64,000 nucleotides of DNA, from NCBI GenBank assembly GCA_021828185.1, contig JAKASI010000003.1, positions 194,857 to 258,856 on the forward strand, in the 5' to 3' direction. Of this stretch, positions 43,203 to 52,401 are shown piece by piece. A program made the position numbers and the translations under genes. The DNA comes from an archaeon (lineage in GTDB: Archaea; Thermoproteota; Nitrososphaeria; Nitrososphaerales; UBA183). The notes under the pieces are model-generated. The model saw nothing but the letters and a program-made list of their open reading frames with translations. It ran no database searches and was not told the origin of the DNA. Every line of letters begins with the position of its first letter. The first letter of the stretch is position 1.

Positions 43203-43774
43203 CTAGCCCGGCGTGGCGAGAGGGGCGCCGCAGCTCGGGCAGTTCGTCATCCCCGGAGCGAGAGTGATCATGCCTCCGTGGTAGGCGCACTTGACCATGA
43301 TTATCGGGTTCGCCGGAGCGCTCACGACCACCTGCGGAGGGGCCGGCAGTATGCTGGGAGTCACCTCTCTGGTCACGTCCGGACGTCCTTTCACGTTCGC
43401 CACCGCCTTCAGGCTGTAGATGATTGCCCGTTCCCCCTGGATGGCAGGTACCTTGGCATGGTCACCTCGAACGGGTACTCGAGGCCGTTCCCCTTCTGAG
43501 CGTCGAAAGCCTGAGAGATTATCACGTTCTGCGAGTAGCGGGTGTCCTTCTTCTCGGCCGTCCTTCGGATATTCTGGTTGCCCTCCCGTACCCACATTTC
43601 CTCTGTGTACTTTTCCCAGACGCGGAGTTCCATGCGCACGTGTTCCACCTGGAAGTTCTCTTCAGGCACGAGGACGGCTTTGCCCTTGATGGGGGCCCCC
43701 TCGGTCACCGAGATGTTTTCTACGCTCAGGCTCATCTGCGCCTTCAGGGGGAGCGGGCGCTTGAAGAAGCTCAT
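43203..43774 (-). pseudogene. arrestin/SpoOM-like protein gene, one frameshift
   Basis: Two frames join into an arrestin-like (SpoOM) protein: QMSLSVENISVTEGAPIKGK, FQVEHVRMELRVWEKYTEEM and GLEYPFEVTMPRYLP in the first, then AIQGERAIIYSLKAVANVKG and a C-terminal zinc ribbon CAYHGGMITLAPGMTNCPSC in the second. The shift lies near 43448. Each half is free of stops. If real, the C-terminal strand and the ribbon are lost. Confidence 0.7.
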
Positions 43775-43939
43775 GGACAGCCGAGGCCTCGGGAACGCGC
43801 TATAACCGTTGTCGGGCGATCGGCCATCCGAGGCCGACTGAAGCCAGCAACCAGTTTCGCCCGTCGTGCTCCGCCGAGAAACCCCCCAGAACCAGAGTTT
43901 CCACTACGCGCGACTGCCAGTCCGCATGGTGTCATGATT

Positions 43940-44539
43940 TCAGACAGGACTTGGCTGAAGCGAGACCTGAGCGTTCTCATTGATGGAGAGGAACGCGACC
44001 GCCATGAGGATGAAAGCGATGGGGATGATGATGAACCCGACCACGAGTATCGTGGTGGCGGCTCCGATGAGAAAGAGGAACCCTGCCGTCCCGAACATCC
44101 CAATGTTGAGTGCCTTCCCGATCTTGCTGTAGCCTCTCCGCAGGAACACGCCGGACACCGTGAGGAGAACCCACACCACTACTATCCCAAGGAGGGCCCA
44201 CATGATTAACCCGACCCAGTCGCCCGTCGGTATCGTGGACGGGTTGAAGTTGGAGCCGAAGTCTGCAAAGTTCAGGTTGTTGAGACCCATGAACCGGAAG
44301 AAGCTTGCGACGAGGACGAAGAAGCCCACGACGACGCCGACGATGGTGACGACTATCGAGATAACCACGTCGTTGAAAATCGACGAATCCTTGACGATCT
44401 CTGAAACATACTTCACGGCGAAGAGCACCAGGACGAGACCTGCTATGCAGAGCAGCCAGCCGATGCTTGGAACAGGCAGGAGGAGAGCGAGAATCGAACC
44501 TACTCCACCGTAAGTCTTCGCTTGGCCGAGCGTGGCCAT
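43940..44539 (-). CDS. DUF996 family membrane protein
   Basis: A 199-residue membrane protein with five or six helices. It matches the archaeal DUF996 layout: GGVGSILALLLPVPSIGWLL at the start, FAVKYVSEIVKDSSIFNDV, then three helices and a final AFILMAVAFLSINE. Role unknown. Confidence 0.75.
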   Translation of the reverse strand: MATLGQAKTYGGVGSILALLLPVPSIGWLLCIAGLVLVLFAVKYVSEIVKDSSIFNDVVISIVVTIVGVVVGFFVLVASFFRFMGLNNLNFADFGSNFNPSTIPTGDWVGLIMWALLGIVVVWVLLTVSGVFLRRGYSKIGKALNIGMFGTAGFLFLIGAATTILVVGFIIIPIAFILMAVAFLSINENAQVSLQPSPV

Positions 44540-44707
44540 TTATCCACGCCATCCCTGCGTCTGTATTTAGGGCGAAGAGACGTTTCCCATGGCTGAAAAA
44601 CGAGTGAAGGTGCGCGCGGGGACTCCCGGCGGGGCTGGCCGACTACCCGAGGGTTCACCGCCACAGTGCCCCGTCTGAGGGCGTAGACGGTCCGGCTTCT
44701 CGGAGCT

Positions 44708-45787
44708 TCAGCCTTGGGAATCCTGGCTGTCAGAGTCGGACGAGCTCGTCGCTACGACGAAGGTCAATTCCGACTTGGACTCTTCCGCCGGAGGCTCCTG
44801 GGCGGGGGCTGGCTTGGCCGGAACGGCCGCGGTCGGATTTGCTTCTGCAAATACCTCCGTCTTCAGCTCCGCGAGCTTGGTCCCGACTTCGCGTATCTCT
44901 GGGGCTTCCTCCCCCGAAGGCTGCGGCACAACAGGCGTAACCTCGGCCACCGCTTCAGGCGCGACAGGGGTGGGGGCTGTGGGAATCACAGGCCTCACGG
45001 TCGGCGCCGGCTCGGCCGGGGAAGGCTCTTCGGGCTCGGTCGGCCCGGATTGCGCTGGTAGCTCCTCTTCTGCGAGCGGTCCGCCGCCAGTCACCTCTTC
45101 GGCTAGTTGGACCACCTTGGAGACGAGCTCGTCGTATGTCGATTGAGGGACTTGCTCTTCGAGCGCGGCCTTGAGCTCCCTGACCGTGGCTTCGCTTGAC
45201 TCCAGCTGCTCCCTGGGCACCATGGATGAAATCGCGGCCTCGAGTTCCTGCACCTTCTCCTTCAGAGCCTCGTGGTCTGAAGATGGGACCATGCCACCCA
45301 GCCGCCTTGTCGCCTCTTCGTAGCGCCGCTGAAGCGCAGCGTACTCCCCCTTGGCGACCATCCCGCCGACCTGCTCTTCGAGCTCCTTCGCCTTCGAGAG
45401 GCTCTGCTGGTGCACGGCCGCCGGGACCGTCCCCTGTGAGATCTTGAAGAGGAGGGAGTCCATCGTCCTTCCCTGGGCTTCCACCGTCTTTGCCAGGGCA
45501 GCGAATTGAGCTCCCACGTCTGCGACCTGCTTGCCGAGGCCGACGTTCCTCTGAAGTTCTGCCTTGGTCCGGGTGAGCTCCTTCTCCTGATCAGACAGCT
45601 TCCTCTCCTGGTCGGAGATGGTCTTCTCCATGCCTGTGATTTTGTCCTCGAATTCTAGCACTATCTCATGGTGCTCCTTCTTCGTGATCGTCTGGCGCAG
45701 TTGCGCCTCAAGCGCCTTGCACCTCTGCGCGAGCTTCTTCGCGTCCTCTGCCGGGTTCTCTGCCTTGCTCAAGTTCCCCATATGCAC
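44708..45787 (-). CDS. coiled-coil protein with proline-rich tail
   Basis: A 359-residue protein. Residues 10-225 form long coiled coils (KKLAQRCKALEAQLRQTITK, DQERKLSDQEKELTRTKAEL) containing repeats of about 30 residues with GGMV or SSMVPREQ breaks; residues 235-330 are Pro/Glu/Ala rich and disordered. No membrane part. It may organise DNA or a complex; family unknown. Confidence 0.65.
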   Translation of the reverse strand: MHMGNLSKAENPAEDAKKLAQRCKALEAQLRQTITKKEHHEIVLEFEDKITGMEKTISDQERKLSDQEKELTRTKAELQRNVGLGKQVADVGAQFAALAKTVEAQGRTMDSLLFKISQGTVPAAVHQQSLSKAKELEEQVGGMVAKGEYAALQRRYEEATRRLGGMVPSSDHEALKEKVQELEAAISSMVPREQLESSEATVRELKAALEEQVPQSTYDELVSKVVQLAEEVTGGGPLAEEELPAQSGPTEPEEPSPAEPAPTVRPVIPTAPTPVAPEAVAEVTPVVPQPSGEEAPEIREVGTKLAELKTEVFAEANPTAAVPAKPAPAQEPPAEESKSELTFVVATSSSDSDSQDSQG

Positions 45788-45949
45788 CCGGTCTGCTCGA
45801 GCGCCGAAACGACTCTAATTCTGGGAAGTCAAGAATGCTAAACCCTCTGATAAAGCGAAGGCAATCCTATCGCCCGGAAAGGGCGTTCGTCTTGCGGGGA
45901 AGCACTTCTGTGTTTGTCCGGCGCTTTACTTTCCGCCTGAACTGTTTAG

Positions 45950-45969
45950 GCACGCATTCAAGTGCGTGC
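45950..45969. repeat. 7-bp inverted repeat upstream of the AhpD-like gene
   Basis: GCACGCA and TGCGTGC with a TTCAAG spacer, ending 18 bp before the ATG at 45988. Possible operator. Confidence 0.45.
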
Positions 45970-45987
45970 GAAGAGCCCACCCAGGGT

Positions 45988-46590
45988 ATGACAGCTTCAA
46001 GATCGAGGAACCTTGAGGAGCCTTTCCTTGCGCCGATCGAAGAGCCGAAGGACCCTGTTCTGAGACAGATCTTCGCTGCGCAGAAAGCGTACCTTGGAAA
46101 AGTGATCACCCCGTCGAAGGTGCACAGCGCCCGTCTCCCGCCGGCCTTCGCCCAGTTCTACGGCAAGATCGGCGAGCTGGACAGGGAGCTTGGTCTCTCT
46201 CCCGAGATGGCCCTCCTCATAAGGGGGCAGGTCGCGCGCCTCAACGTCTGCCTCTTCTGCATGGACAGCGAGAGAGCGGCGGCCATCCAGAGATCAATGA
46301 ACCAGGCCAAGTTCGACGCCCTAGACGAGTACGACGTCAGCCCGGTTTTCACAGATGCGGAAAGGGCCGCGCTGGATTACGTGACCCGTCTTACCAAGGA
46401 CAAGAAGGTGGACCCGGGGGTCTTCGACCGCGTGGCGAGGTATTACTCGGAACGGGAGATATGTGAGATGGTGTATCTGGTCGCCAGCGAGCACGTCTAC
46501 AACATGACCAACATCGGCCTGAACATTCACTCGGACATGCTGTGCGACCTCGCGAAGAAGAGAAGGTACGAACAAACCGAGAAAGCCTGA
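45988..46590 (+). CDS. carboxymuconolactone decarboxylase/AhpD-like protein
   Basis: A 200-residue protein of the CMD/AhpD fold. The redox-active CxxC lies in ARLNVCLFCMDSERAAA and the helical partner EICEMVYLVASEHVYNMTN carries the conserved His. It is likely a peroxidase-type protein. ATG 45988 is chosen because upstream residues do not fit the family. The inverted repeat before it suggests regulation. Confidence 0.82.
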   Translation: MTASRSRNLEEPFLAPIEEPKDPVLRQIFAAQKAYLGKVITPSKVHSARLPPAFAQFYGKIGELDRELGLSPEMALLIRGQVARLNVCLFCMDSERAAAIQRSMNQAKFDALDEYDVSPVFTDAERAALDYVTRLTKDKKVDPGVFDRVARYYSEREICEMVYLVASEHVYNMTNIGLNIHSDMLCDLAKKRRYEQTEKA

Positions 46591-46693
46591 ACTCGCGTGA
46601 ACGACGAACCTTGACGTTCACTTCCATGCCTGAGGGTCCACCGCGCCCGGCCAAGGAGACAGCATACTGCGCCGAGGTGAAGGCGGTGGAGGG

Positions 46694-47558
46694 TCAGGAC
46701 GATTTTCTAATCGCGAAATAAGTCAGCGCCACAGCAGCGGCGAAGAGCACCGCTGCAAAGAAGCTGACCGGGAACTCCGGGATTCCGGTTTCACCTGACG
46801 TGCTCGAATTTGGGGTCGTGGACGCAGAAGTCACGCTCGTAGTGCTGCTGGCAGACTGGGAAGATTCGGTGGCTGCAGTTGATGCGATCGTTGAGGAAGC
46901 GCTGCTCGAAGTCGTGGAAAGAGCCGACGTGGTGGACGACATGGTCGTGGTCGCCCCGGAATACGCCGGCGAGAGGGCGTAGCCCATCGAACCCGGCAGA
47001 GTGTAGTAGCTTGCGACCTGGTCTACCTGGTGGGCTCCTGACAGTTGATACAGAGCATACAGGTTGAGGGTCGAGGGGTGGCGGACGGCATCGAAACTCC
47101 CGCTGAAGTGGTTCATCAGATCGGACGACTGCGCTGTGTGCCACAGGCCGAGACGGCGTCCGAGCTCGTGCTCCGCGATATCCTGCATGGCCACGTCAAG
47201 TTCCATCGGGTTACCTGAAGGGTCCTCCGCCATGGTCTCCTTTCCTCCCACCCCTATGACGACGTCGTTCCTGAAGCGCACCCCTTCCCTGCGCATGCGA
47301 GTGACCATCCCGGAGATATCCTCGACTTCGCGCGAAATGGCTCCACCCGCCAGGTTCCTGGGACCTCCCGTCGGGCATCGGCCGACCCCCTCCTGCCGAG
47401 GGGTTGGGCTTGCTCAGGACGGGGCGAAGCTCGCCGCGCTCCAGCATGGCGAAGTTCGGGCCCGGATGCATCACTTCTTTGAGTCCGAGGCGGGCGATGC
47501 AGAATGCGATGGACTTGCCGACGTCAATGACTATGTAACGGACTTGCACCTTCGGCAT
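46694..47558 (-). pseudogene. chimera of a VOC protein and a matrixin-like protease remnant
   Basis: The 5' part (ATG 47558) is a VOC protein: VQVRYIVIDVGKSIAFCIAR, AMLERGELRPVLSKPNPSA. After a one-base shift near 47325 it continues as MVTRMRREGVRFRNDVVIG and KETMAEDPSGNPMELDVAMQ, then runs without a break into the end of a secreted matrixin-type protease: DIAEHELGRRLGLWHTAQSS, DLMNHFSG, a Ser/Thr-rich stalk and a C-terminal membrane anchor (FFAAVLFAAAVALTYFAIRK). The middle His of HExxHxxGxxH is Arg. A deletion fused two dead genes. Confidence 0.7.
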
Positions 47559-47611
47559 TGGGAGCCCTTCAGCCATTTCAGGGCTAAGATCGCTTTCTCC
47601 ACAATTGGGGT

Positions 47612-48556
47612 TCACTGCGCCCCCGCCCGTTGTCCGCCACGGCCCCGGACGCCTGGAATCGTCCCTGACGAGACGAGTATCGAGAGCCCGATCACCACCG
47701 CCCCTACCCACTGGACGGAGCTCAGGCTCTCCCCCAGCAAGAGAAACGAAAGCCCGACCCCCACGACGATCTCGACCAGGAGGAGGACTGCCGACTGGGA
47801 GGCCCCGGTGTAGGATAACCCCCTGGTGTACATAGCCAGCGCCACCACGGTGCACGGGATGCCGAGCCAGAGCAGGGCCAGCAGCCCCCAGGGCTGTATG
47901 AAGCCCACAGCCGAAGGCGGGCCGCCCACGAATACCACGGGAGCTGATTCGATGGTCATCACGACCATCAGGGCGAAGGAGCTTGAAAGCGAGGAGATAT
48001 GGAGTTTCTTGCTCATGACGATGAAGACGGTGTACCCCAGCGCCGAACCGATGAGGAGGAGGTCCCCCAGAGCGGTCCCTCCAGAAGCAAGGCTCGACGA
48101 GTAGACGAGGACGACGCCGAAGACCCCCACGACGACCCCGGCCAGGGCTCCGGCGTTGGGCCGCTCTTTCAACACGAAATAAGCCACGACTGGGGTGAAG
48201 ATGACGAAGAGGTTTGACAGAAGCGATGCCAGCGACGCCCCGGCCATATCCTGACCGACGAACTGAGAGAGGAACCCGGCCGTGTAGACGGCCCCCAGGG
48301 CCCACATCCACGGCTTCCTAAGTTCGGGCCATACCCTGGCTGACCTGTAGAAGATCCCGATGAGCAGGACTGCTACGCTCGCGACCAGGAACCGCTCGAA
48401 GAGCAGCATGTAGGGGTTGACGTAATGCAGCCCCATGGATATGGCGACGAAGCTTGTCCCCCAGATTAGCCCAGCCCCGGTGGTCAGCACAACACCGTTC
48501 GGCCCGTGTCCGGAAGTCAGTGGGACTTCTCTCCGGTAGCGGGACACCCCTCCCAT
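47612..48556 (-). CDS. EamA/DMT family transporter
   Basis: A 314-residue, ten-helix drug/metabolite transporter with two EamA repeats: GLIWGTSFVAISMGLHYVNP and LLLIGSALGYTVFIVMSKKL. Residue pairs GxTxxG and the late helix LGESLSSVQWVGAVVIGLSI fit the family. Exports small metabolites or amino acids; substrate unknown. Confidence 0.88.
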   Translation of the reverse strand: MGGVSRYRREVPLTSGHGPNGVVLTTGAGLIWGTSFVAISMGLHYVNPYMLLFERFLVASVAVLLIGIFYRSARVWPELRKPWMWALGAVYTAGFLSQFVGQDMAGASLASLLSNLFVIFTPVVAYFVLKERPNAGALAGVVVGVFGVVLVYSSSLASGGTALGDLLLIGSALGYTVFIVMSKKLHISSLSSSFALMVVMTIESAPVVFVGGPPSAVGFIQPWGLLALLWLGIPCTVVALAMYTRGLSYTGASQSAVLLLVEIVVGVGLSFLLLGESLSSVQWVGAVVIGLSILVSSGTIPGVRGRGGQRAGAQ

Positions 48557-48702
48557 CCTTCGAAAGACTCAGGCTCGATTAAGTTCTCCACGGCGCCACT
48601 CGGGTCATCGTGGCTTCAGAGGGTATGAAAGACTGTCGCGTTGAGGTGTCGCGAGTCGCAACGGTGTTCGTGTCTTCGTCGGCTTCCCGCAGTGAGTCAG
48701 CG

Positions 48703-49008
48703 CTAGTGCATCTTTGGCCTGTTTAACCTTACCGCTTCGAGGACGAGCGCCTTCAGCGCTGCCTCGTCCACGCTGTCGCCTTCATGGGAGTCGATGGCAC
48801 GGACCGTTTTGCTGTCCAGGCGGGTGTTGAAGAGCGTCTTCGGATCATTAATCTGCGCGCCTTTGGGGAAGGTGAGCCTCACAGCGTTCTTGAGAGTGTT
48901 CCCCATGCAGATGATTCCGTCGTGAGACCAGACCGGGACCCCCATGGGGTTGCTCGGCTTCTTCCACTTCACTTCCTCGACCACGCCGGGGTCGGCCTTC
49001 TGAATCAC
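48703..49008 (-). CDS. DUF1801 family protein, start region unclear
   Basis: A DUF1801 (YdhG-like) protein: EVKWKKPSNPMGVPVWSHDG, IICMGNTLKNAVRLTFPKGA, SHEGDSVDEAALKALVLEAV. Relatives start about 35 residues earlier; those residues are present here (QQIDAIVRKAGSWRGDRLSQ) up to about 49110 but no ATG, GTG or TTG opens them. The GTG at 49008 leaves a truncated domain. The gene may have lost its start or use a rare codon. Confidence 0.65.
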   Translation of the reverse strand: MIQKADPGVVEEVKWKKPSNPMGVPVWSHDGIICMGNTLKNAVRLTFPKGAQINDPKTLFNTRLDSKTVRAIDSHEGDSVDEAALKALVLEAVRLNRPKMH

Positions 49009-49114
49009 AGCCCGCAGCTGGGACAGCCTATCGCCCCGCCAGCTGCCTGCCTTCCTGACTATGGCATCGATCTGCTGCGAGGGCGACTTTCCTTTCTGGG
49101 AAGGACTCGACCTC

Positions 49115-49549
49115 TCACCCCGCCGCCCTTTTCACAAGTGCACCAATCCGTGCCTCTTCGGCGGAAGTCAGCTCCTTCAGGGCGAAAGCGACCGGCCACA
49201 TGGCGCCTTCATCGAGCTTTGCTTTGTCGCTGAAGCCGAGGGTCGCGTACCTCGTCTTGAACTTCCCCGCATCCTGGAAGAAGCAGATGACCTTGCCGTC
49301 CTTGTTGGCGTAGGCGGGCATCCCGTACCATGTTCTAGGAGTCAGTGATGGGGCGCTCGTCTTGATAATCGTGTGGACCCTCTTTGCCATGGCGCGGTCC
49401 GGCTCAGGCATACCGGCGATTTTCGCGAGCGCAGCTGTCTCTCCGTCCGCTTCGCCCCCCCTCCTCTCCTTCACGTACTCCCTCATCGCGGCTTTTTCCT
49501 CGTCTGTGAACCCCGCGGACTTGCGGGCTTGCGCGGACTTGGGCTTCAT
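49115..49549 (-). CDS. DUF1801 family protein
   Basis: A 144-residue relative of the next gene: [59 protein letters not shown]. The fold is like that of frataxin-related iron chaperones, but the role is uncertain. It lies directly upstream of the other DUF1801 gene, probably a diverged tandem pair. Confidence 0.75.
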   Translation of the reverse strand: MKPKSAQARKSAGFTDEEKAAMREYVKERRGGEADGETAALAKIAGMPEPDRAMAKRVHTIIKTSAPSLTPRTWYGMPAYANKDGKVICFFQDAGKFKTRYATLGFSDKAKLDEGAMWPVAFALKELTSAEEARIGALVKRAAG

Positions 49550-49688
49550 TATTGGACCCGGGAGCCTTGGCAGGTCCTGCTACTTATCAAGCCTTGCCTG
49601 AACAGTCTAGGCAAAGAACTGTGGTTGGTACTCTGAATAGGGGCGAGGTCTGCCTCTCACAGCGATGCCGCGCGTTTGGCCGAGGGGT

Positions 49689-50414
49689 CTAGGGAAGCAG
49701 TTTCTCTCTGCTGATCAACCGGCCCGACGCGAAGTACGCGCCCCCCGACATGAAGACTATGGCCGCAGCGAGCAGGAGGTCCACGAGAAAAGCCGACGAA
49801 GGGACTATGAAGGGCAGGATGTATGAGGGCATGACCGTGAAGACCCCTATGGCCATGCCGAGGGGCTGGTTCGAGCCTACTCTCTGCTTCTGGAGGGAGC
49901 TGAAGGACATCATGAGGAGCGTGCCGAAGGCGACGGCCGGGAGTGAGATGGCGACCACTAGGCCCGAGACTTCCAACGTCATCACCCCGCCCCCTGCGAA
50001 CACGCCTGCGGCGATGTCGAGGACCACTTCGAAGGAGACGACGGCAACTGAGAGAATCAGGGCCGCCTTGAGATACTGCCTGTATACGTCCCTCTGGTTC
50101 ATCCCCAGCGAAAGGAAATACTCGAGGACCCCGTTGTTCTTGTCGTACACGAAGAGGAGAAGCACGGGCGTGGCGAAGATGAGAGCTGCGAAGGCCTGGA
50201 GCGGGACTGCGATGAAAGGGAGCCCGGACGAAACGATGTCGCTGGCTGCGCTCGTCGAGTTTGCTGGAACTCCAGTCATGGCGACGTTCCCAACCAACCC
50301 CGGCAGGCTCGAGAGCACCAACCCGACTACGGCCATGAGCACTCCCATGATCGGATAGGTCTTCGACAGGGAGACGCTCCGCTTGGCGATTATCATGCCC
50401 CTGTAGTTCGTCAT
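49689..50414 (-). CDS. ABC-type transporter permease
   Basis: A 241-residue protein with six helices: MGVLMAVVGLVLSSLPGLVG, FAALIFATPVLLLFVYDKNN, LILSVAVVSFEVVLDIAAGV and further. The segment YDKNNGVLEYFLSLGMNQRD is the coupling-helix region seen in ABC-2/NatB-like permeases. It overlaps the ATPase stop by four bases. Substrate unknown. Confidence 0.75.
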   Translation of the reverse strand: MTNYRGMIIAKRSVSLSKTYPIMGVLMAVVGLVLSSLPGLVGNVAMTGVPANSTSAASDIVSSGLPFIAVPLQAFAALIFATPVLLLFVYDKNNGVLEYFLSLGMNQRDVYRQYLKAALILSVAVVSFEVVLDIAAGVFAGGGVMTLEVSGLVVAISLPAVAFGTLLMMSFSSLQKQRVGSNQPLGMAIGVFTVMPSYILPFIVPSSAFLVDLLLAAAIVFMSGGAYFASGRLISREKLLP

Positions 50415-51310
50415 CTGGCTTCGCCGGTCCCCCCTCCGCTTCGGAGAGCTTCTGTCTGGTTCTCCGGAGAGTCGAAGAGATCCTGCAGAGGATTGCCGAG
50501 CTCTCTCATCTCCGTGATTATGACACCCCTTTCGACGAGCTCCTTCAGCAGAAGCCCAGCCTCTTCGGGGCTGTCGAAGCTCATGACATAGTACCCTCCT
50601 TCGCCCATTCTGGCTCTCACCATCTTGGAGATGTCGGTCTTTGTCCTGAACCCGACGCGATACTCCTTCGATTTGATGTCGGAAATCTTCCCGTAGTAGC
50701 CTATGACGCCGTCACGCACCAGGATCAGGTTCGTGCCCACATCCCTCGCCTCGTACAGGTTGTGGGAGGAGTAGAGCACAATCCTGTCCTTCGATAGCTC
50801 GAGCAGGATGTCACGTATCTCCTTCGAGACTGCAGGGTCCACGTTGGAGGTCGGCTCGTCCAAGAGGTAGATGTCCCTCTCAGTGAGGAACACCTTTGCG
50901 ATGGAGACGCGTTTCTTCTGGCCTTGGGAGAGGTCTGAGACCTTCTTGTCCTTCAGCTGCTCCAGCTGCAGAAGGGCGACGGCCTCGTCCGCGCTCCCTC
51001 CCTCGATCTTGGCGTAGAAGTCGAGGGCCTTCCAGACCGTCATCTCTTCTGGTACGGCGTTGTAGTGGGACAGGTAGTTTATCCTCTTCCGTGCACCCTT
51101 CGACCTGACCAGGTCTTCACCGTCGAAGAGGAGGCTCCCGGAATAGGGCTCAAGTATCCCCGCTATGGTCCTGAAGAGGGTCGTCTTCCCTGCTCCGTTC
51201 GGGCCGAGGACGACGTAGATTGCCGACTCCTGTGCCTTGAACGTGATGTCGTGTAGAACGGGGGTGCCGTCATACCCTGAAGTCACCCCTGCTAGTTCGA
51301 GCGTGTGCAA
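50411..51310 (-). CDS. ABC transporter ATP-binding protein
   Basis: A 299-residue ATPase. Walker A is VLGPNGAGKTT, signature LSQGQKKRVSIAK (SGGQ variant), Walker B IYLLDEPTSNVDP and the switch His is in VLYSSHNLYEARD. The C-terminal 90 residues are extra. Coupled to the permease gene; divergent from the 51377 regulator, which probably controls it. Confidence 0.9.
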   Translation of the reverse strand: MHTLELAGVTSGYDGTPVLHDITFKAQESAIYVVLGPNGAGKTTLFRTIAGILEPYSGSLLFDGEDLVRSKGARKRINYLSHYNAVPEEMTVWKALDFYAKIEGGSADEAVALLQLEQLKDKKVSDLSQGQKKRVSIAKVFLTERDIYLLDEPTSNVDPAVSKEIRDILLELSKDRIVLYSSHNLYEARDVGTNLILVRDGVIGYYGKISDIKSKEYRVGFRTKTDISKMVRARMGEGGYYVMSFDSPEEAGLLLKELVERGVIITEMRELGNPLQDLFDSPENQTEALRSGGGTGEAR

Positions 51311-51345
51311 TCCGCGTCCCCTCTGCTCCCAGGCCCTTCGCGGTG

Positions 51346-51354
51346 GTTATATGG
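51346..51354 (+). promoter_or_regulatory. TATA box of the 51377 regulator
   Basis: GTTATATGG, 23-31 nt upstream of the ATG at 51377; this choice rejects a longer upstream frame starting at 51305. Confidence 0.5.
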
Positions 51355-51376
51355 ATGGGGGAAGCGCTTTCCGCAT

Positions 51377-51886
51377 ATGAAATTGTCCAAGATGCTGGAC
51401 CCTGCCGCCACCGCACTTGTGTCGGATCTCAGGACCCAGATGATATTGAGGGAACTGGTGGCGTCAGAGTACTCCGTGACCGAGCTCTCTAGGAAGCTGA
51501 ACGTCCCGCCTGTGACGGTTTGGAAGAAGATACAGAAGCTTCTGGCAGCAGAGCTGGTCGGGCTCTCCTCAGTCAAGAAGGCGAGGAACTTGGAAAGGAA
51601 GATGTATCGGGCGACAGCATTCAACTACTATCCGGCCCAGTTCCTGCCACCCGCCCCAAAGAACCCCCAGCTACTGAGAGTCTACGGGACCTTTTCGGAG
51701 ATTCAGAAGATGTTCATGGCCGCTCAGGCGAAGGACTTCGAGGTCCCCACGAATGAAAATCCGGTCGACTTCGCGCTCTGGCGGGGGCTCCGCGCATTCG
51801 TGGACGTCGGCAAGAACCCAGAGTTCCAGAGGAGGCTCGCCGAGCTCGAAGTAGAACTTGGGAGATATGAGCGAAGCCGGCGCTGA
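51377..51886 (+). CDS. winged-helix transcriptional regulator
   Basis: A 169-residue ArsR-like regulator: LVSDLRTQMILRELVASEYS, VTELSRKLNVPPVTVWKKIQKL as recognition helix, then a wing with RKMYRATAF. The C-terminal helices (LAELEVELGRYERSRR) could dimerise. Divergent to the ABC operon, so probably its local regulator. Confidence 0.8.
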   Translation: MKLSKMLDPAATALVSDLRTQMILRELVASEYSVTELSRKLNVPPVTVWKKIQKLLAAELVGLSSVKKARNLERKMYRATAFNYYPAQFLPPAPKNPQLLRVYGTFSEIQKMFMAAQAKDFEVPTNENPVDFALWRGLRAFVDVGKNPEFQRRLAELEVELGRYERSRR

Positions 51887-52332
51887 CCGCCATCAGCGCT
51901 CGCGGGGGTGGGCCGCCGACATTCGCGAGCAGTGAGCTGCCAGCCGTTCAACGTAATAACCCCAGGCAAGGAATCGCGATGCGAGTCCCCGCCGAACCCC
52001 GAATGGACGAGGGTGACCAGGGTCTTCCCGTCGGAAGCTTCCTCCAAGGTCCAGGTGAGCTGCGACGGCGCCTCGCCCGCCGCGTCCCGGCTCGAAGCAA
52101 AGGTGTAGGCGAACCTTCTGCCGGGGACGAATTCGACGATCCTCCTCCTGGCGGTGGTCTCGGTCTTGTTGACTGCAGAGTAGAAACTGAACTCGAACTC
52201 GCCACCCACCCTGACGTCAATCTTCGCCGCCTTCAGCATCCACTGAACGAGCTCTTCCTCGTCAGTCAGCGTCCTGAAGACTGCCGACGCGGGAGCGTCG
52301 ACCAGGACCGCCTTGGTCATCTCACTGGCCAC
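51724..52332 (-). CDS. AHSA1-type SRPBCC protein with run-on C-terminus
   Basis: Residues 1-135 are a typical AHSA1-like domain: VDAPASAVFRTLTDEEELVQ, VGGEFEFSFYSAVNK, RIVEFVPGRRFAYTF, LVTLVHSGFGGDSHRDSLPG. The expected last helix is lost after about residue 138; the frame then runs on for about 60 residues, mostly antisense to the regulator gene, with low-complexity Ser-rich sequence. Probably the 3' end was replaced by a rearrangement. It may still fold; activity doubtful. Confidence 0.65.
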   Translation of the reverse strand: MASEMTKAVLVDAPASAVFRTLTDEEELVQWMLKAAKIDVRVGGEFEFSFYSAVNKTETTARRRIVEFVPGRRFAYTFASSRDAAGEAPSQLTWTLEEASDGKTLVTLVHSGFGGDSHRDSLPGVITLNGWQLTARECRRPTPASADGGQRRLRSYLPSSTSSSASLLWNSGFLPTSTNARSPRQSAKSTGFSFVGTSKSFA

Positions 52333-52401
52333 TCTGCTTCAGCATCCTGCTGACTCGCTTCACCTGCCCGTCAGAGGTAATTCAGGAGCGGCCCAACGGC
52401 G

